A model generated the notes under the pieces. That model searched no databases and was not told where the DNA came from. It was given only the letters and a program-made list of their open reading frames with translations. The translations under genes and the position numbers were made by a program. A stretch of 64,000 nucleotides of DNA from Roseiarcus sp963749715 (GTDB lineage: Bacteria > Pseudomonadota > Alphaproteobacteria > Rhizobiales > Beijerinckiaceae): NCBI GenBank assembly GCA_963749715.1, contig CAVVNR010000008.1:434001-498000 (forward strand). The letters are read 5' to 3'. Position 1 is the stretch's first letter. Every line of letters begins with the position of its first letter. Positions 56,296 through 64,000 of this stretch are shown one piece after another.

Positions 56296-58290
56296 ATGCC
56301 GTCCCCCCGACGCGCTTTTGTCGTCATGCCGTTCGGCGCGAAACCGGGGCCGGACGGCAAGGACATCGATTTCGACGCGATCTACGAGCAATTGCTCGCC
56401 CCGGCGGCGAGGGACGCCGGCCTCGATCCGCATCGCGCGGACGCGGACCGGCGCGGAGGCTCGATCCATGCCGACATGTTTCAGGACCTGCTCATGGCCG
56501 AGTTCGTCGTCGCCGATCTGACGATCGACAATCCCAATGTCTGGTACGAAATCGGGGTCCGGCACGCCCTCAAGGCCAGCGGCGCCGTGTTGACTTATGC
56601 GCTGCGCGACCGGCTGCCGTTCGACATCGCCGGCCAGCGCATGCAGCGCTATTCGCTGGCCCAAGGCAAGCTCGTCGCCGAGCGGCTCGCTGACGAGAGG
56701 CGCGCGCTCGCGGAGGCGATCACGGCGACGCTCGGCGCCTGGCGCGGGCGAAAGGGGAGCCCGGTCTATCAGCAATTGCCCAATCTGATCGAGCCCGACT
56801 GGAAGAGCCTCAAGGTCGGCGACGTCAATCAGTTCTGGCAGGCGCTCGACGACTGGCGGAGCCGGATCGAGATCGCGCGGCGCAAGCAACGCCCAGGCGA
56901 CATCCTGCTCCTGGCCGACGAGACGCCAAATCGGGTTCTGGAGTTGGAGGCCGTTCGCGGCGCCGCCGACGCTCTGATCAAACTGAACCGACCGCGGTTC
57001 GCGCTCAACATCGCCCAGCGGGCGCGCGCGCTAGACCCAGACGATATCGAGGCGCGCCGACTCGAGGGCATGGCGCTAGGCCGATCTCAGCGATATGAGG
57101 ACGCGCGCGAGGCGCTTCAGCGGCTCGCCGAGCTCAAGAGGAACGGCGAAATCCTCGGGCTCCTGGCTCGCACATGGAAGGACGAATGGCTACGTTCGTG
57201 GAACGCCCATCCCCAGCGCGAGACCGACCCGCTCGCCGCGGCCGTCGACACAGCGACTTCGCTTCGCAGCGCGGCCGAAGCCTACGACGAGGCCTTCCGA
57301 GCCGATCCGGCCGATTTCTATCCTGGCGTCAACGTGGTGACCCTCGGTTCGCTTTGGCGCCATGTCACCGGCCGCAAGGGGAAGCTCGACCTCGACCTAA
57401 CCGCCTCCGGGGTCGCCTGGGCGGTCAAGTGTGCGCTTGATCAGGGCAAGGACATTTGGGCGCTGGCTAGCCGAGCCGAACTCGCGCTTGTCGCGGGTAA
57501 AAAAGAGGCCGCGCTAGACGACTACAGCGACGTGGTTGGGCTGGCGGTCGCCAACCGGGACCGCTTCGCGCTCGATTCCTGGAGCCAGACGCTCGACTTT
57601 CTGGGCACGCTCGGGTTCCAGAAGGAGATCGTGACCGACGCCGCGCGGATCATCGCCGGCGCCAAACGACAGCTCGACGCATTCCTTGGCGCAGCGCCCG
57701 AAGAGCCCGCGCGGGTTATCCTGTTTATCGGCCATATGATCGACAATCCGGCGGACCGCGGTCCCGGCAAGGCGAAGCCGGCGCGCTTCCCTGCTGCGGC
57801 GGCCGACGCTGCGGCGCCTCGGATCAGCGCCGCGCTGGAATCAATCGGCGCAAAGGCCGGCGATCTCGGCCTGTGCGGGGCGGCATGCGGCAGCGACCTT
57901 CTGTTCGCAGAAGCCGCCCTCAAGCGTGGGATGCGCCTCGAGGTGCGCCTGGCGCAGGCCGAGAATGAATATCTGGCCCGGTCCGTGACGTTCGCCGACC
58001 CCGACCACCGCTGGGAGCGAAGCTACGTCGCCGTGACTTCGAATCCGGCGACACTCGTATTGACGATGCCTTACGAGCTCGGACCGGCGCCGGAAGGCGT
58101 CGACGTTCACGATCGCTGCAATCGCTGGATTCTCAACTCCGCGCTCTCGCGCGGACTGAACCGCCTGTCCTTTGTCACCCTCTGGGACGGCGCGCTGGGG
58201 GATGGCCCGGGCGGCACGGAAGACATGGTCGAGCTGGTCCGAAAGCTGACTGGCCGCCAGCCGATCGTCATCGATCCGAAGACCCTGTGA
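56296..58290 (+). CDS. TRAFs-binding/DUF4071-like protein with TIR-like and SLOG-like domains
   Basis: A 664-residue cytosolic protein with three parts. Residues 1-130: RRAFVVMPFGAKPGPDGKD, FDAIYEQLLAPAARDAGL, EFVVADLTIDNPNVWYEIGV; this is a TIR/nucleoside-deoxyribosyltransferase-like fold with a candidate catalytic Glu in NVWYEIG. Residues about 160-470: helical repeats (TPR-like; TRAFs-binding region). Residues about 475-660: ARVILFIGHMIDNPADRGPG, LGLCGAACGSDLLFAEAALK and DVHDRCNRWILNSAL, resembling SLOG nucleotide-sensor domains. I chose the ATG at 56296 (MPSPRRAFVVMPFG). It is the first gene of a three-gene cassette with a pentapeptide protein and a patatin. Domain names are by recognition, without a profile search. 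Confidence 0.7.
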   Translation: MPSPRRAFVVMPFGAKPGPDGKDIDFDAIYEQLLAPAARDAGLDPHRADADRRGGSIHADMFQDLLMAEFVVADLTIDNPNVWYEIGVRHALKASGAVLTYALRDRLPFDIAGQRMQRYSLAQGKLVAERLADERRALAEAITATLGAWRGRKGSPVYQQLPNLIEPDWKSLKVGDVNQFWQALDDWRSRIEIARRKQRPGDILLLADETPNRVLELEAVRGAADALIKLNRPRFALNIAQRARALDPDDIEARRLEGMALGRSQRYEDAREALQRLAELKRNGEILGLLARTWKDEWLRSWNAHPQRETDPLAAAVDTATSLRSAAEAYDEAFRADPADFYPGVNVVTLGSLWRHVTGRKGKLDLDLTASGVAWAVKCALDQGKDIWALASRAELALVAGKKEAALDDYSDVVGLAVANRDRFALDSWSQTLDFLGTLGFQKEIVTDAARIIAGAKRQLDAFLGAAPEEPARVILFIGHMIDNPADRGPGKAKPARFPAAAADAAAPRISAALESIGAKAGDLGLCGAACGSDLLFAEAALKRGMRLEVRLAQAENEYLARSVTFADPDHRWERSYVAVTSNPATLVLTMPYELGPAPEGVDVHDRCNRWILNSALSRGLNRLSFVTLWDGALGDGPGGTEDMVELVRKLTGRQPIVIDPKTL

Positions 58291-58400
58291 GGCGCACTGA
58301 AGAAGACGACCGGCGCGGCGGCGAGCCGTTGGTCCAATTGGAGCGCTGATGTAGTGTTTATTCTCGGTGGCTGGAACAGGTCGATTGATGGGGCCGATCG

Positions 58401-59631
58401 ATGTCCGATGCTGGTCAAGCGCACGGAATGCTGAGCGATCTCGGGTCGCTCGGGGCCTTCCTGACGGCGGTTGTCGGGGCCCTGGTTGCGGTCTTCCAAT
58501 ATTTCAATATTTCGACCCGCCGCGACAAAGCCGCGGCGGCCCGGAAGTCGTTCGACGCTGTCACGACTTCGCTTGCGTCGGAAAAGGAGGTTGACAGACT
58601 TGCTGGCGCAATTCTGCTTCGCAGATTCTTCGATCCAACGAGCGAGGTTTCAAACAAAGACACCCCCTATGCAACGGAGGCTGTGAATGTCATCGCAGCA
58701 ATTCTGCGCGATCAGCCTACCGGCAACTTTCAAAAGCTGCTCGCAGACGGGCTGGCTTTCGCGCCCTCGCTTTACGGGGCGGATCTGCAAAAGACCAACC
58801 TGAATAACGCCTATCTGGGCGCTCGCGACGCGCGCAAGGTCGACTTAAGAAAGGCCGATTTTTTTGACGCCAACTTGACCGAAGCATCGCTCAAGGAATC
58901 AAACGCGCGAGAAGCCGTTTTCTACAAGGCGCGGCTGACGAACGCCGTGCTTCGCAACGCTGATCTTCGCAAAGCCAATTTCGTCGAAGCTGACCTTTGC
59001 GGAGCGAATTTTGTCGGCGCGAAGTTGGGAGGCGCGAACTTCAAAGGGGCCAGAAACCTGCCGCCGGAATTCAAGGCTCACCTCAAGGACGATCGCTGGC
59101 GCGGCCCGAAGGTCTTCTCGCCCTCCTCGCCGAAAGGAGCCGCCGTCAGCAGCGTCTCCGTCTACGTGAGCAAGCCCGGTTGCCTTGATGCGCGCCAAAA
59201 GGAAATCGTCGAACTGATCAAGACCTGGCTCGCCGCGAATGGTCTTGAGACTGTAACCACAGAGCGAAGCCGAATACCCGACCAAGAGCGCGCTGGCGGA
59301 GATCCGGCGCCGGATCTCAGTTTGCTCTGGAATGATTGTGTTCGGGTTTGCGGACCTTACGGTTTCAGAGGGCCTATGGCGCTCGGAAACAAATGAGAGG
59401 GCGCATATCTCCGGCGAGGGCTTTCCCACGTCCTGGGTTCAGATCGAGGCTGGAATGGCCTCGATGATCGACCTGCCGCTCTTGCTGATCCCAGACGACA
59501 ACGTGACAAGAGGGGTGTTCGATCCCTTGCTCAGCGAACATGGCGTCTATCGCATGGCCATGCCGCCGGATCAGACTTCGTCAGGCTGGCGGACCTGGCT
59601 CGCCGCAGTTCGTGAGCGCTCCGCCCACTAG
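58401..59631 (+). CDS. Membrane-anchored pentapeptide-repeat protein with TIR-like C-terminal domain (frameshifted)
   Basis: N-terminal membrane segment (about residues 13-34, LGAFLTAVVGALVAVFQYF), a helical linker, then pentapeptide repeats (about 130-225: ADLQKTNLNNAYLG, LRKADFFDANLTEASL, VLRNADLRKANFVEADL). After about residue 250 a new domain begins, SVYVSKPGCLDARQKEIVEL. One extra base near 59292 shifts the frame; corrected, it continues GMIVFGFADLTVSEGLWRSE, TSWVQIEAGMASMIDLPLLL and PDDNVTRGVFDP. The WVQIEAG segment is like the catalytic-Glu region of TIR/deoxyribosyltransferase folds. Corrected length is 409 residues. Gene 2 of the cassette, 51 bases before the patatin gene. Confidence 0.75.
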
Positions 59632-59682
59632 CCGTTTGCGATCGGCCGTAACCGCCGGAATGCGCACCGGGAGGACAAACCC

Positions 59683-60823
59683 ATGGCCCTCATCGACCGC
59701 CTCTCATCCCCCGGACCGAAGCGAATCCTCGCACTCGACGGGGGCGGCATCCGCGGCTCGCTCACCGTCGGCTTTCTCAAGCGCATTGAAGACATTCTGC
59801 GCGAGCGTCACGGCCGGCCCGATCTCTTATTGTGCGACTATTTCGATCTCATCGGCGGGACGAGCACCGGGGCGATCATCGCCGCGGCGCTGGCGACAGG
59901 CATGAGCGCCAGCGACGTCGAAAGGACCTATCTCGAATTCGGCGGCGAGGTCTTCAATGACCGCGAGAATCGGTTCGGCCTGCCGCGCCTCGGCCTGCTA
60001 CGCGGCCGATATAACGCCGCGCCGCTCCAAGAAAAGCTTGCCGAATATTTCGCTGAGCGGACGCTCGGCGACGAGTTCGATCCGTACGGGCTTATGCATC
60101 GTCACCAAACGGGCCGACACCAGCAGAGTATGGCCGCTCATCAACCATCCCGCCGGCCGATATTATCCCAAGAACAGCGGAATGCTGTTGCGCGACGCTG
60201 TCCGGGCAAGCACGGCGGCGCCGACCTATTTCGAGCCAGAGGAGCTCGCGATCGGCGGCGGAGTGAGCGGCGCGTTTGTCGACGGCGGGGTGAGCCTGCA
60301 CAACAATCCGGCGCTGCTTCTGTTCCTGATCGCCACCCTCAATGGCTTTCCGTTCCATTGGCCGACCGGCGACGACAAGCTCCTTTTGGTCTCGGTCGGC
60401 ACTGGGTATTGGGACCAGGGCTACAGCCTTCGCGAGATCATGAACGCGCGGCTGTGGAATTGGGCGTCCGACGTCCCGACCATGCTGATGGACGACGCAG
60501 CCTCGTTCAACCAGCTGATGCTGCAATATCTATCCAAGAGCCCGACTGCGGCGGCGATCGACCGCGAGGTCGGCGACCTCAGCCACGATCTTCTCGGCGG
60601 CCGGGCGGCGCTCAGCTATCTGCGCTACAATGTCGCGCTCGAGGCGGACTCGCTCGAACGCCTCGGGCTTCACGATCTCGCGGGCCGCGCGGTCGAGCTC
60701 AGGGACATGAGCCGCGCCGACAATCGCCAGGATCTCGACACGATCGGGGTGACGGCGGCGCGCGCGATGGTCGACGAGACGCATTTTCCGCCGGCGTTTG
60801 ATCTCGTGGGGCGGGGTGGATGA
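59683..60823 (+). CDS. Patatin-like phospholipase (frameshifted)
   Basis: A lipid acyl hydrolase with all patatin motifs: oxyanion loop ILALDGGGIRGSLTVGFL, nucleophile Ser61 in LIGGTSTGAIIAAAL and the catalytic Asp in GAFVDGGVSLHNNP. The frame shifts by one extra base near 60093; corrected, it continues CIVTKRADTSRVWPLINHP and GRYYPKNSGMLLRDAVRAST. Corrected length is 379 residues. Patatins of this type (for example CapV) degrade membranes as effectors of CBASS immunity. Here no cyclic-nucleotide synthase is adjacent, but two probable signalling proteins precede it on the same strand. Confidence 0.9.
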
Positions 60824-60826
60824 CAC

Positions 60827-60862
60827 GGCCGGCGGGGTCGCCGACCCCGCCCTACAATCCGC
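60827..60862. repeat. Palindromic repeat, copy 2 (stem 1 of the 44.7 kb element)
   Basis: GGCGGGGTC (60831-60839) pairs perfectly with GACCCCGCC (60843-60851) around a 3-base loop and is followed by CTACA, i.e. TGTAG on the minus strand. Stem length, loop size and the TGTAG flank match stem 1 at 44716-44741. It begins a few bases after the patatin stop and lies between convergent genes, so it may serve as a transcription terminator. Confidence 0.65.
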
Positions 60863-60879
60863 ATCCCCGCCGCCGCCAA

Positions 60880-61044
60880 TTATTTCAATGCGGCCCCGAC
60901 CTCGGTGAATACCGTGCTCACTTTCGTTCCGACGGTCTGGACCGCCGCGATGATGGCTAGCGCGATGAGGCTCGCTATCAGCGAGTATTCGATCGCCGTC
61001 ACACCACCCTCGTCACTCCAGAACTGGGCAAGGATCGTCATCAT
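60880..61044 (-). CDS. Flp/Fap-family type IVb pilin
   Basis: A 54-residue protein starting MMTILAQFWSDEGGVTAIEY followed by SLIASLIALAIIAAVQTVG. The Gly, then Glu and Tyr five and six residues later (GVTAIEYSLI), are the prepilin processing and assembly motif of Flp pilins, and the hydrophobic helix follows. An AAGGAAG sequence precedes the ATG at 61044. No tad/cpa assembly genes are in the window. Convergent with the patatin gene. Confidence 0.9.
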   Translation of the reverse strand: MMTILAQFWSDEGGVTAIEYSLIASLIALAIIAAVQTVGTKVSTVFTEVGAALK

Positions 61045-61236
61045 TCGCTTCCTTTCGCCGTCACGCGACCTGGCAGAGCCGCTTCGCGTGACTTCATGCC
61101 GGCGAGCATCGCGCCCGGCGCGTTAGCGAAGGCCTAAGCGGCGCGCGGAAACCGCAACTGCGCGCTGTGTTGGTTCTCAAATCGTGTTGGGGATTCGCAG
61201 ACCTTCCAGGTATTATCGTAGCGACAAGGCGCCGCG

Positions 61237-63489
61237 CTACCCCTCGAACTTGTTGCTCTTCGGAAACCCCTTCGGCGGCAGGCGGCCGGCTTCGGCGCGG
61301 TTGCCGATCCATTCGTTGAGCTCCGGCTTGGCGACAGTGAAGGTGCGCCCGGCCGAATCGCGCCAGGAGAGGCCGCCGCCGAGAGCGAAGACCTTTGCGT
61401 CGGAAATGCCGCCGTCCTTATAGCGCTGAAGCCGGGTGCCCTTGCCGCGCGCCATTTCGTTGAGCTGGGCGAGCGGAAACACCAGGAGCTTGCGGTTCTG
61501 GCCGATGACCGCGACATGGTCGCCGGCGACGGGCGCGATCAGGGCCGCGGTCGCCGGCGCGGCGACGTTGAGGACCGCCCTGCCCTTGCGCGTCGACGAC
61601 AGAAGCTCGTCGTCGCCGACGAGGAAGCCATTGCCGTCGCTTGAAGCGATGAGCCGCTTTGCGCCCGCCGTATAGGCCCAAACCGCCACGATCGAAGCGC
61701 TTTCGTCGATGTCGGCCATGAGGCGGATCGGCTCGCCCTGCCCTCGCCCGCCCGGCAATTTGGCGGCTTCGAGCGTGAACACCTTGCCGTCGCTCGTGAG
61801 CGCCAGGATTTTCGAGGTCGTTTCGGCGAAAAACGAGGCTTTCAGGGCATCGTCGCCCTTGAAGGCGGCGCCGGTGAGATCGGCGACCTGCCCCTTCAGC
61901 GCCCGTATCCAGCCCCTTTGCGTAACCAGTATGGTCAGCGGCTCGCGCTCGATCATTGCCTGGGCCAAGTCGGCCACCACAACGTCGGGCGCGGCCTCGA
62001 AACTGGTGCGCCTGCGGCCAAGCTTGGTCTCGAGCCCGAACTTCTTTTTGACGTCGCGGACCTCGACCGCGATCATCTGCCATTGCTTCCTTTCGCTGGC
62101 GAGCAGCGTCTCGATCGAGGCTTTCTCCTTGCCGAGGTCGTCCTCTTCCTTGCGCAACGCCATCTCCTCGAGGCGGCGCAGGCTCCTGAGCCGCGTGTCG
62201 AGGATGTAGACGACCTGCGGCTCGGTCAGGCTGAAACGGATCTTGAGCGCCTCCTTCGGCTCATCGTCTTCGCGAATGATCCGGATCACCTCGTCGAGAT
62301 TGAGAAAAACGACAATCATGCCGGCCAGAAGCTCGAGCCGCCTGTCGATCGCCGCAAGCCGGTGACGCGAACGGCGCACCAGCACCGCGCGGCGATGGTC
62401 GAGCCACTGCCTGAGCGCTTCGCCGAGCGAGACCACCTTGGGCGTCACGCCGTCGACCAGCACGTTCATGTTGACCGGAACCCGCGTTTCGAGCTCGGTC
62501 AGCCGGAACAAGGATTCCATCAGCGTTTCCGGCTCGACCGCCCGCGTGCGCGGCTCGAGCACGATGCGCACGTCCTCGGTCGATTCGTCGCGTATATCGG
62601 CGAGCAGCGGCAGCTTGCGCTCGTTGAGCAGATTGGCGATCTGCTCGATCAGCCGCGACTTCTGCACGCCATAGGGAATCTGGGCGACCACCACGACCCA
62701 GCCGCCGCGGCCGGTATCCTCCTTCGTCCACCGCGCGCGCAGGCGGAAGGCGCCGCGGCCGGTTCGATAGGTGTCGATGATCGTGGACTTGGAGTCGATG
62801 ACGACCCCGCCGGTCGGGAAGTCGGGACCTGGCACGAACTCGGCCAACGCCTCGGCGTCGGCGCCCGGATGGGCGATGAGATAGAGCGCAGCGTCGCAGA
62901 GTTCAGCGATGTTGTGCGGCGGAATCGACGTCGCCATGCCGACCGCGATGCCCTGGGCGCCATTGGCGAGCAGGTTCGGAACCGCGGAGGGCATGACAAT
63001 CGGCTCTTGCGTATCGCCGGAATAATTGTCGCGCCAGTCGACCGAATCTTCCTCGACGGCCTCCATGAGCAGGCGGGCGACGTCGGTCATCCGCGCCTCG
63101 GTGTAGCGGTAGGCGGCGGCGTTGTCGCCGTCGATGTTGCCGAAATTGCCCTGCCCCTCGATCAGCGGATAGCGCGAGGCGAAATCCTGCGCGAGGCGGA
63201 CCAGGGCCTCGTAGATCGCCTGGTCGCCGTGCGGGTGGAACGAGCCCATGACGTCACCGACGATCTTGGCGCACTTCTTGAAGGCGGAGCCGGGATCGAG
63301 CTTGAGGATATGCATGCCGTAGAGAATGCGGCGGTGCACGGGTTTGAGCCCGTCGCGGGCGTCCGGAAGCGCGCGGCCCATGATCGTCGAGAGCGCATAG
63401 GCGAGATATCGCTCTTCGAGCGCCTCGCGCAGATTGACGTCGATCGGCGCCGGTGGGGCCGCCGGCGGCGGCGGAACGGATTTGGCCAT
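61237..63489 (-). CDS. parC: DNA topoisomerase IV subunit A
   Basis: The 750-residue ParC subunit cuts and passes DNA during chromosome decatenation. The active-site Tyr lies in AAAYRYTEARMTDVARLL. The quinolone-pocket region is VMGSFHPHGDQAIYEALVRL. IAVGMATSIPPHNIAELCDA is typical of type IIA enzymes. C-terminal beta-pinwheel blades follow (for example TKILALTSDGKVFTL-like and RGWIRALKG). Frame intact. Its length and the lack of the GyrA-box fit ParC rather than GyrA. Confidence 0.96.
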   Translation of the reverse strand: MAKSVPPPPAAPPAPIDVNLREALEERYLAYALSTIMGRALPDARDGLKPVHRRILYGMHILKLDPGSAFKKCAKIVGDVMGSFHPHGDQAIYEALVRLAQDFASRYPLIEGQGNFGNIDGDNAAAYRYTEARMTDVARLLMEAVEEDSVDWRDNYSGDTQEPIVMPSAVPNLLANGAQGIAVGMATSIPPHNIAELCDAALYLIAHPGADAEALAEFVPGPDFPTGGVVIDSKSTIIDTYRTGRGAFRLRARWTKEDTGRGGWVVVVAQIPYGVQKSRLIEQIANLLNERKLPLLADIRDESTEDVRIVLEPRTRAVEPETLMESLFRLTELETRVPVNMNVLVDGVTPKVVSLGEALRQWLDHRRAVLVRRSRHRLAAIDRRLELLAGMIVVFLNLDEVIRIIREDDEPKEALKIRFSLTEPQVVYILDTRLRSLRRLEEMALRKEEDDLGKEKASIETLLASERKQWQMIAVEVRDVKKKFGLETKLGRRRTSFEAAPDVVVADLAQAMIEREPLTILVTQRGWIRALKGQVADLTGAAFKGDDALKASFFAETTSKILALTSDGKVFTLEAAKLPGGRGQGEPIRLMADIDESASIVAVWAYTAGAKRLIASSDGNGFLVGDDELLSSTRKGRAVLNVAAPATAALIAPVAGDHVAVIGQNRKLLVFPLAQLNEMARGKGTRLQRYKDGGISDAKVFALGGGLSWRDSAGRTFTVAKPELNEWIGNRAEAGRLPPKGFPKSNKFEG

Positions 63490-63918
63490 CGGCCGGGGTT
63501 AGCCCGCGGGCTGAGTTGCGGCAAGGGCGGCAGGATACGTGGCGGCAAACTGCCCAGGAATCACGCCAGGTTGGCTCTGCTCAATTTCGCGCCACGTTAT
63601 CGCCGCCGTGTTGGGCTACCCTGCGGAAGCAATGGCCGATTCGTTTTTTCATGCGACTCTTGAAGGAAACCTGGAACCGGTTCAGCTTCGCGCAAGTTAT
63701 CGTCGTGAACCTTGGGGTGACCATGATATTTCTCGTGATCTTGCTTCTCACCCTTGCCAATTCGAACAGTGCGGCGGCAGGATAGCGGATCGGTGAGTTG
63801 GGGCCAACGGCATGCATCTTGCTCCGGCGAAGTGGTACAGTGTGGACTTGAGTTGAAAGGAGGAAAGCTCCCAAGGTTCGGCAAGATTCCAACTTAGCAA
63901 CCCGTAAAGGGGACTGAG
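63490..63918. other. Intergenic region with one possible small ORF
   Basis: Between parC and the partial gene at the window edge. Apart from a possible 44-codon membrane peptide (listed separately) I see no gene. Larger open frames on the minus strand here lack family resemblance. Confidence 0.4.
63651..63785 (+). CDS. Possible small single-pass membrane protein
   Basis: A 44-codon frame from an ATG at 63651, MRLLKETWNRFSFAQ then VIVVNLGVTMIFLVILLLTL and a short Asn/Ser/Ala tail. It would be a single-pass membrane peptide with a basic N-terminus. There is no strong Shine-Dalgarno sequence and no recognised family. Included because its composition differs from random GC-rich frames. Confidence 0.3.
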   Translation: MRLLKETWNRFSFAQVIVVNLGVTMIFLVILLLTLANSNSAAAG

Positions 63919-64000
63919 ATGATTGCTCGAACCGTGGCGCTCCTATTCGCGCTCTCCGCCAGCGGCGCGGAGGCTCATGACTATTGGTCGGACGGGAAAC
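63919..64000 (+). CDS. Exported protein of unknown function (partial, cut by window edge)
   Basis: The ATG at 63919 opens MIARTVALLFALSASGAEAH then DYWSDGK at the window end. The signal peptide is clear, with cleavage probably before HDYW. Small periplasmic proteins starting AHDYW after cleavage are common in Rhizobiales, but the remainder is needed to name it. A GGGGAC stretch precedes the start. Confidence 0.6.
   Translation, partial: MIARTVALLFALSASGAEAHDYWSDGK

Noticed and set aside
56296..60823. Calling the cassette a CBASS system
   Set aside because: A patatin effector fits, but no CD-NTase, Cap2/Cap3 or HORMA/TRIP13 gene is present in the window.
61918..63663. 581-codon plus-strand open frame antisense to parC
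   Set aside because: Shadow of an intact, full-length parC; composition is typical of antisense frames in high-GC DNA.
1..64000. CRISPR arrays, tRNA or rRNA genes, prophage and transposase genes
   Set aside because: No regularly spaced repeats, no cloverleaf with CCA-like end and anticodon, no rRNA-like sequence and no integrase or transposase motifs were seen by eye; a tRNAscan or HMM search was not possible.

Overview
The window is a high-GC chromosomal segment of an alphaproteobacterium, most likely order Hyphomicrobiales (Rhizobiales), perhaps near the Beijerinckiaceae/Methylocystaceae. The assignment rests on gene content and order: nrdR next to ribD downstream of glyA; eno followed by a short FtsB/DivIC-like protein; dgt and argS, then a SPOR protein and nagZ; divK-pleD; an EipB (DUF1849) protein; a DUF3572 gene overlapping dinB; and an alphaproteobacterial-type LexA with a GTTC-N7-GTTT operator. 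No rRNA, tRNA, transposase, phage module or CRISPR array was seen.

Layout. 0.4-1.8 kb: ECF sigma factor and membrane anti-sigma. 1.8-10.5 kb (all minus): ribD, nrdR, glyA, ftsB-like, eno, tgt, queA and two cyclophilins. 10.7-13.2 kb: a small exported protein, a deletion scar joining remnants of a SnoaL-like gene and a tetR gene, and a TrpB2-type enzyme. 13.2-19.5 kb: a palindromic repeat, a putative 2OG-Fe(II) oxygenase, a lipid A-type acyltransferase, an Xre-RES toxin-antitoxin pair with a large palindromic operator, a B12-binding radical SAM enzyme and a methyltransferase. 19.6-26.3 kb (plus): exonuclease III, an SDR, a FUSC/DUF1656/HlyD efflux operon and a two-subunit CoA-transferase. 26.4-32.3 kb: two tandem TPR-sulfotransferases, a sterol-desaturase-family protein and a PEP-CTERM protein. 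33-49.9 kb: lexA, scpAB, eipB, dinB, divK-pleD, nagZ, SPOR, argS, dgt, erpA and two tandem class III cyclases, one truncated. 49.9-55 kb: a broken HigA-like antitoxin, pcm, a third TPR-sulfotransferase and a glycine-rich exoprotein. 55.3-60.8 kb: a GFA protein, an exported protein, and a three-gene cassette with the look of an immune or stress-signalling system. 60.9-64 kb: a Flp pilin, parC and the start of an exported protein.

The most interesting locus is 56.3-60.8 kb. Gene 1 has a TIR/deoxyribosyltransferase-like N-terminal domain, a helical TRAFs-binding-like middle and a SLOG-like C-terminal domain. Gene 2 is a membrane-anchored pentapeptide-repeat protein with a TIR-like C-terminal domain. 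Gene 3 is a patatin phospholipase. This pairs possible nucleotide-sensing or NAD-cleaving modules with a membrane-degrading effector, as in CBASS-like immunity, but no cyclic-nucleotide synthase is present.

Many genes, including essential ones (ribD, glyA, lexA) and conserved ones (tgt, queA, pcm), are split by single-base frameshifts while protein similarity runs straight through. I read this mainly as indel error in the sequence rather than gene decay. Such genes are annotated across their full span and the breaks are stated. The exceptions I regard as truly broken are the SnoaL/TetR scar and the truncated cyclase copy; the HigA-like gene is undecided.
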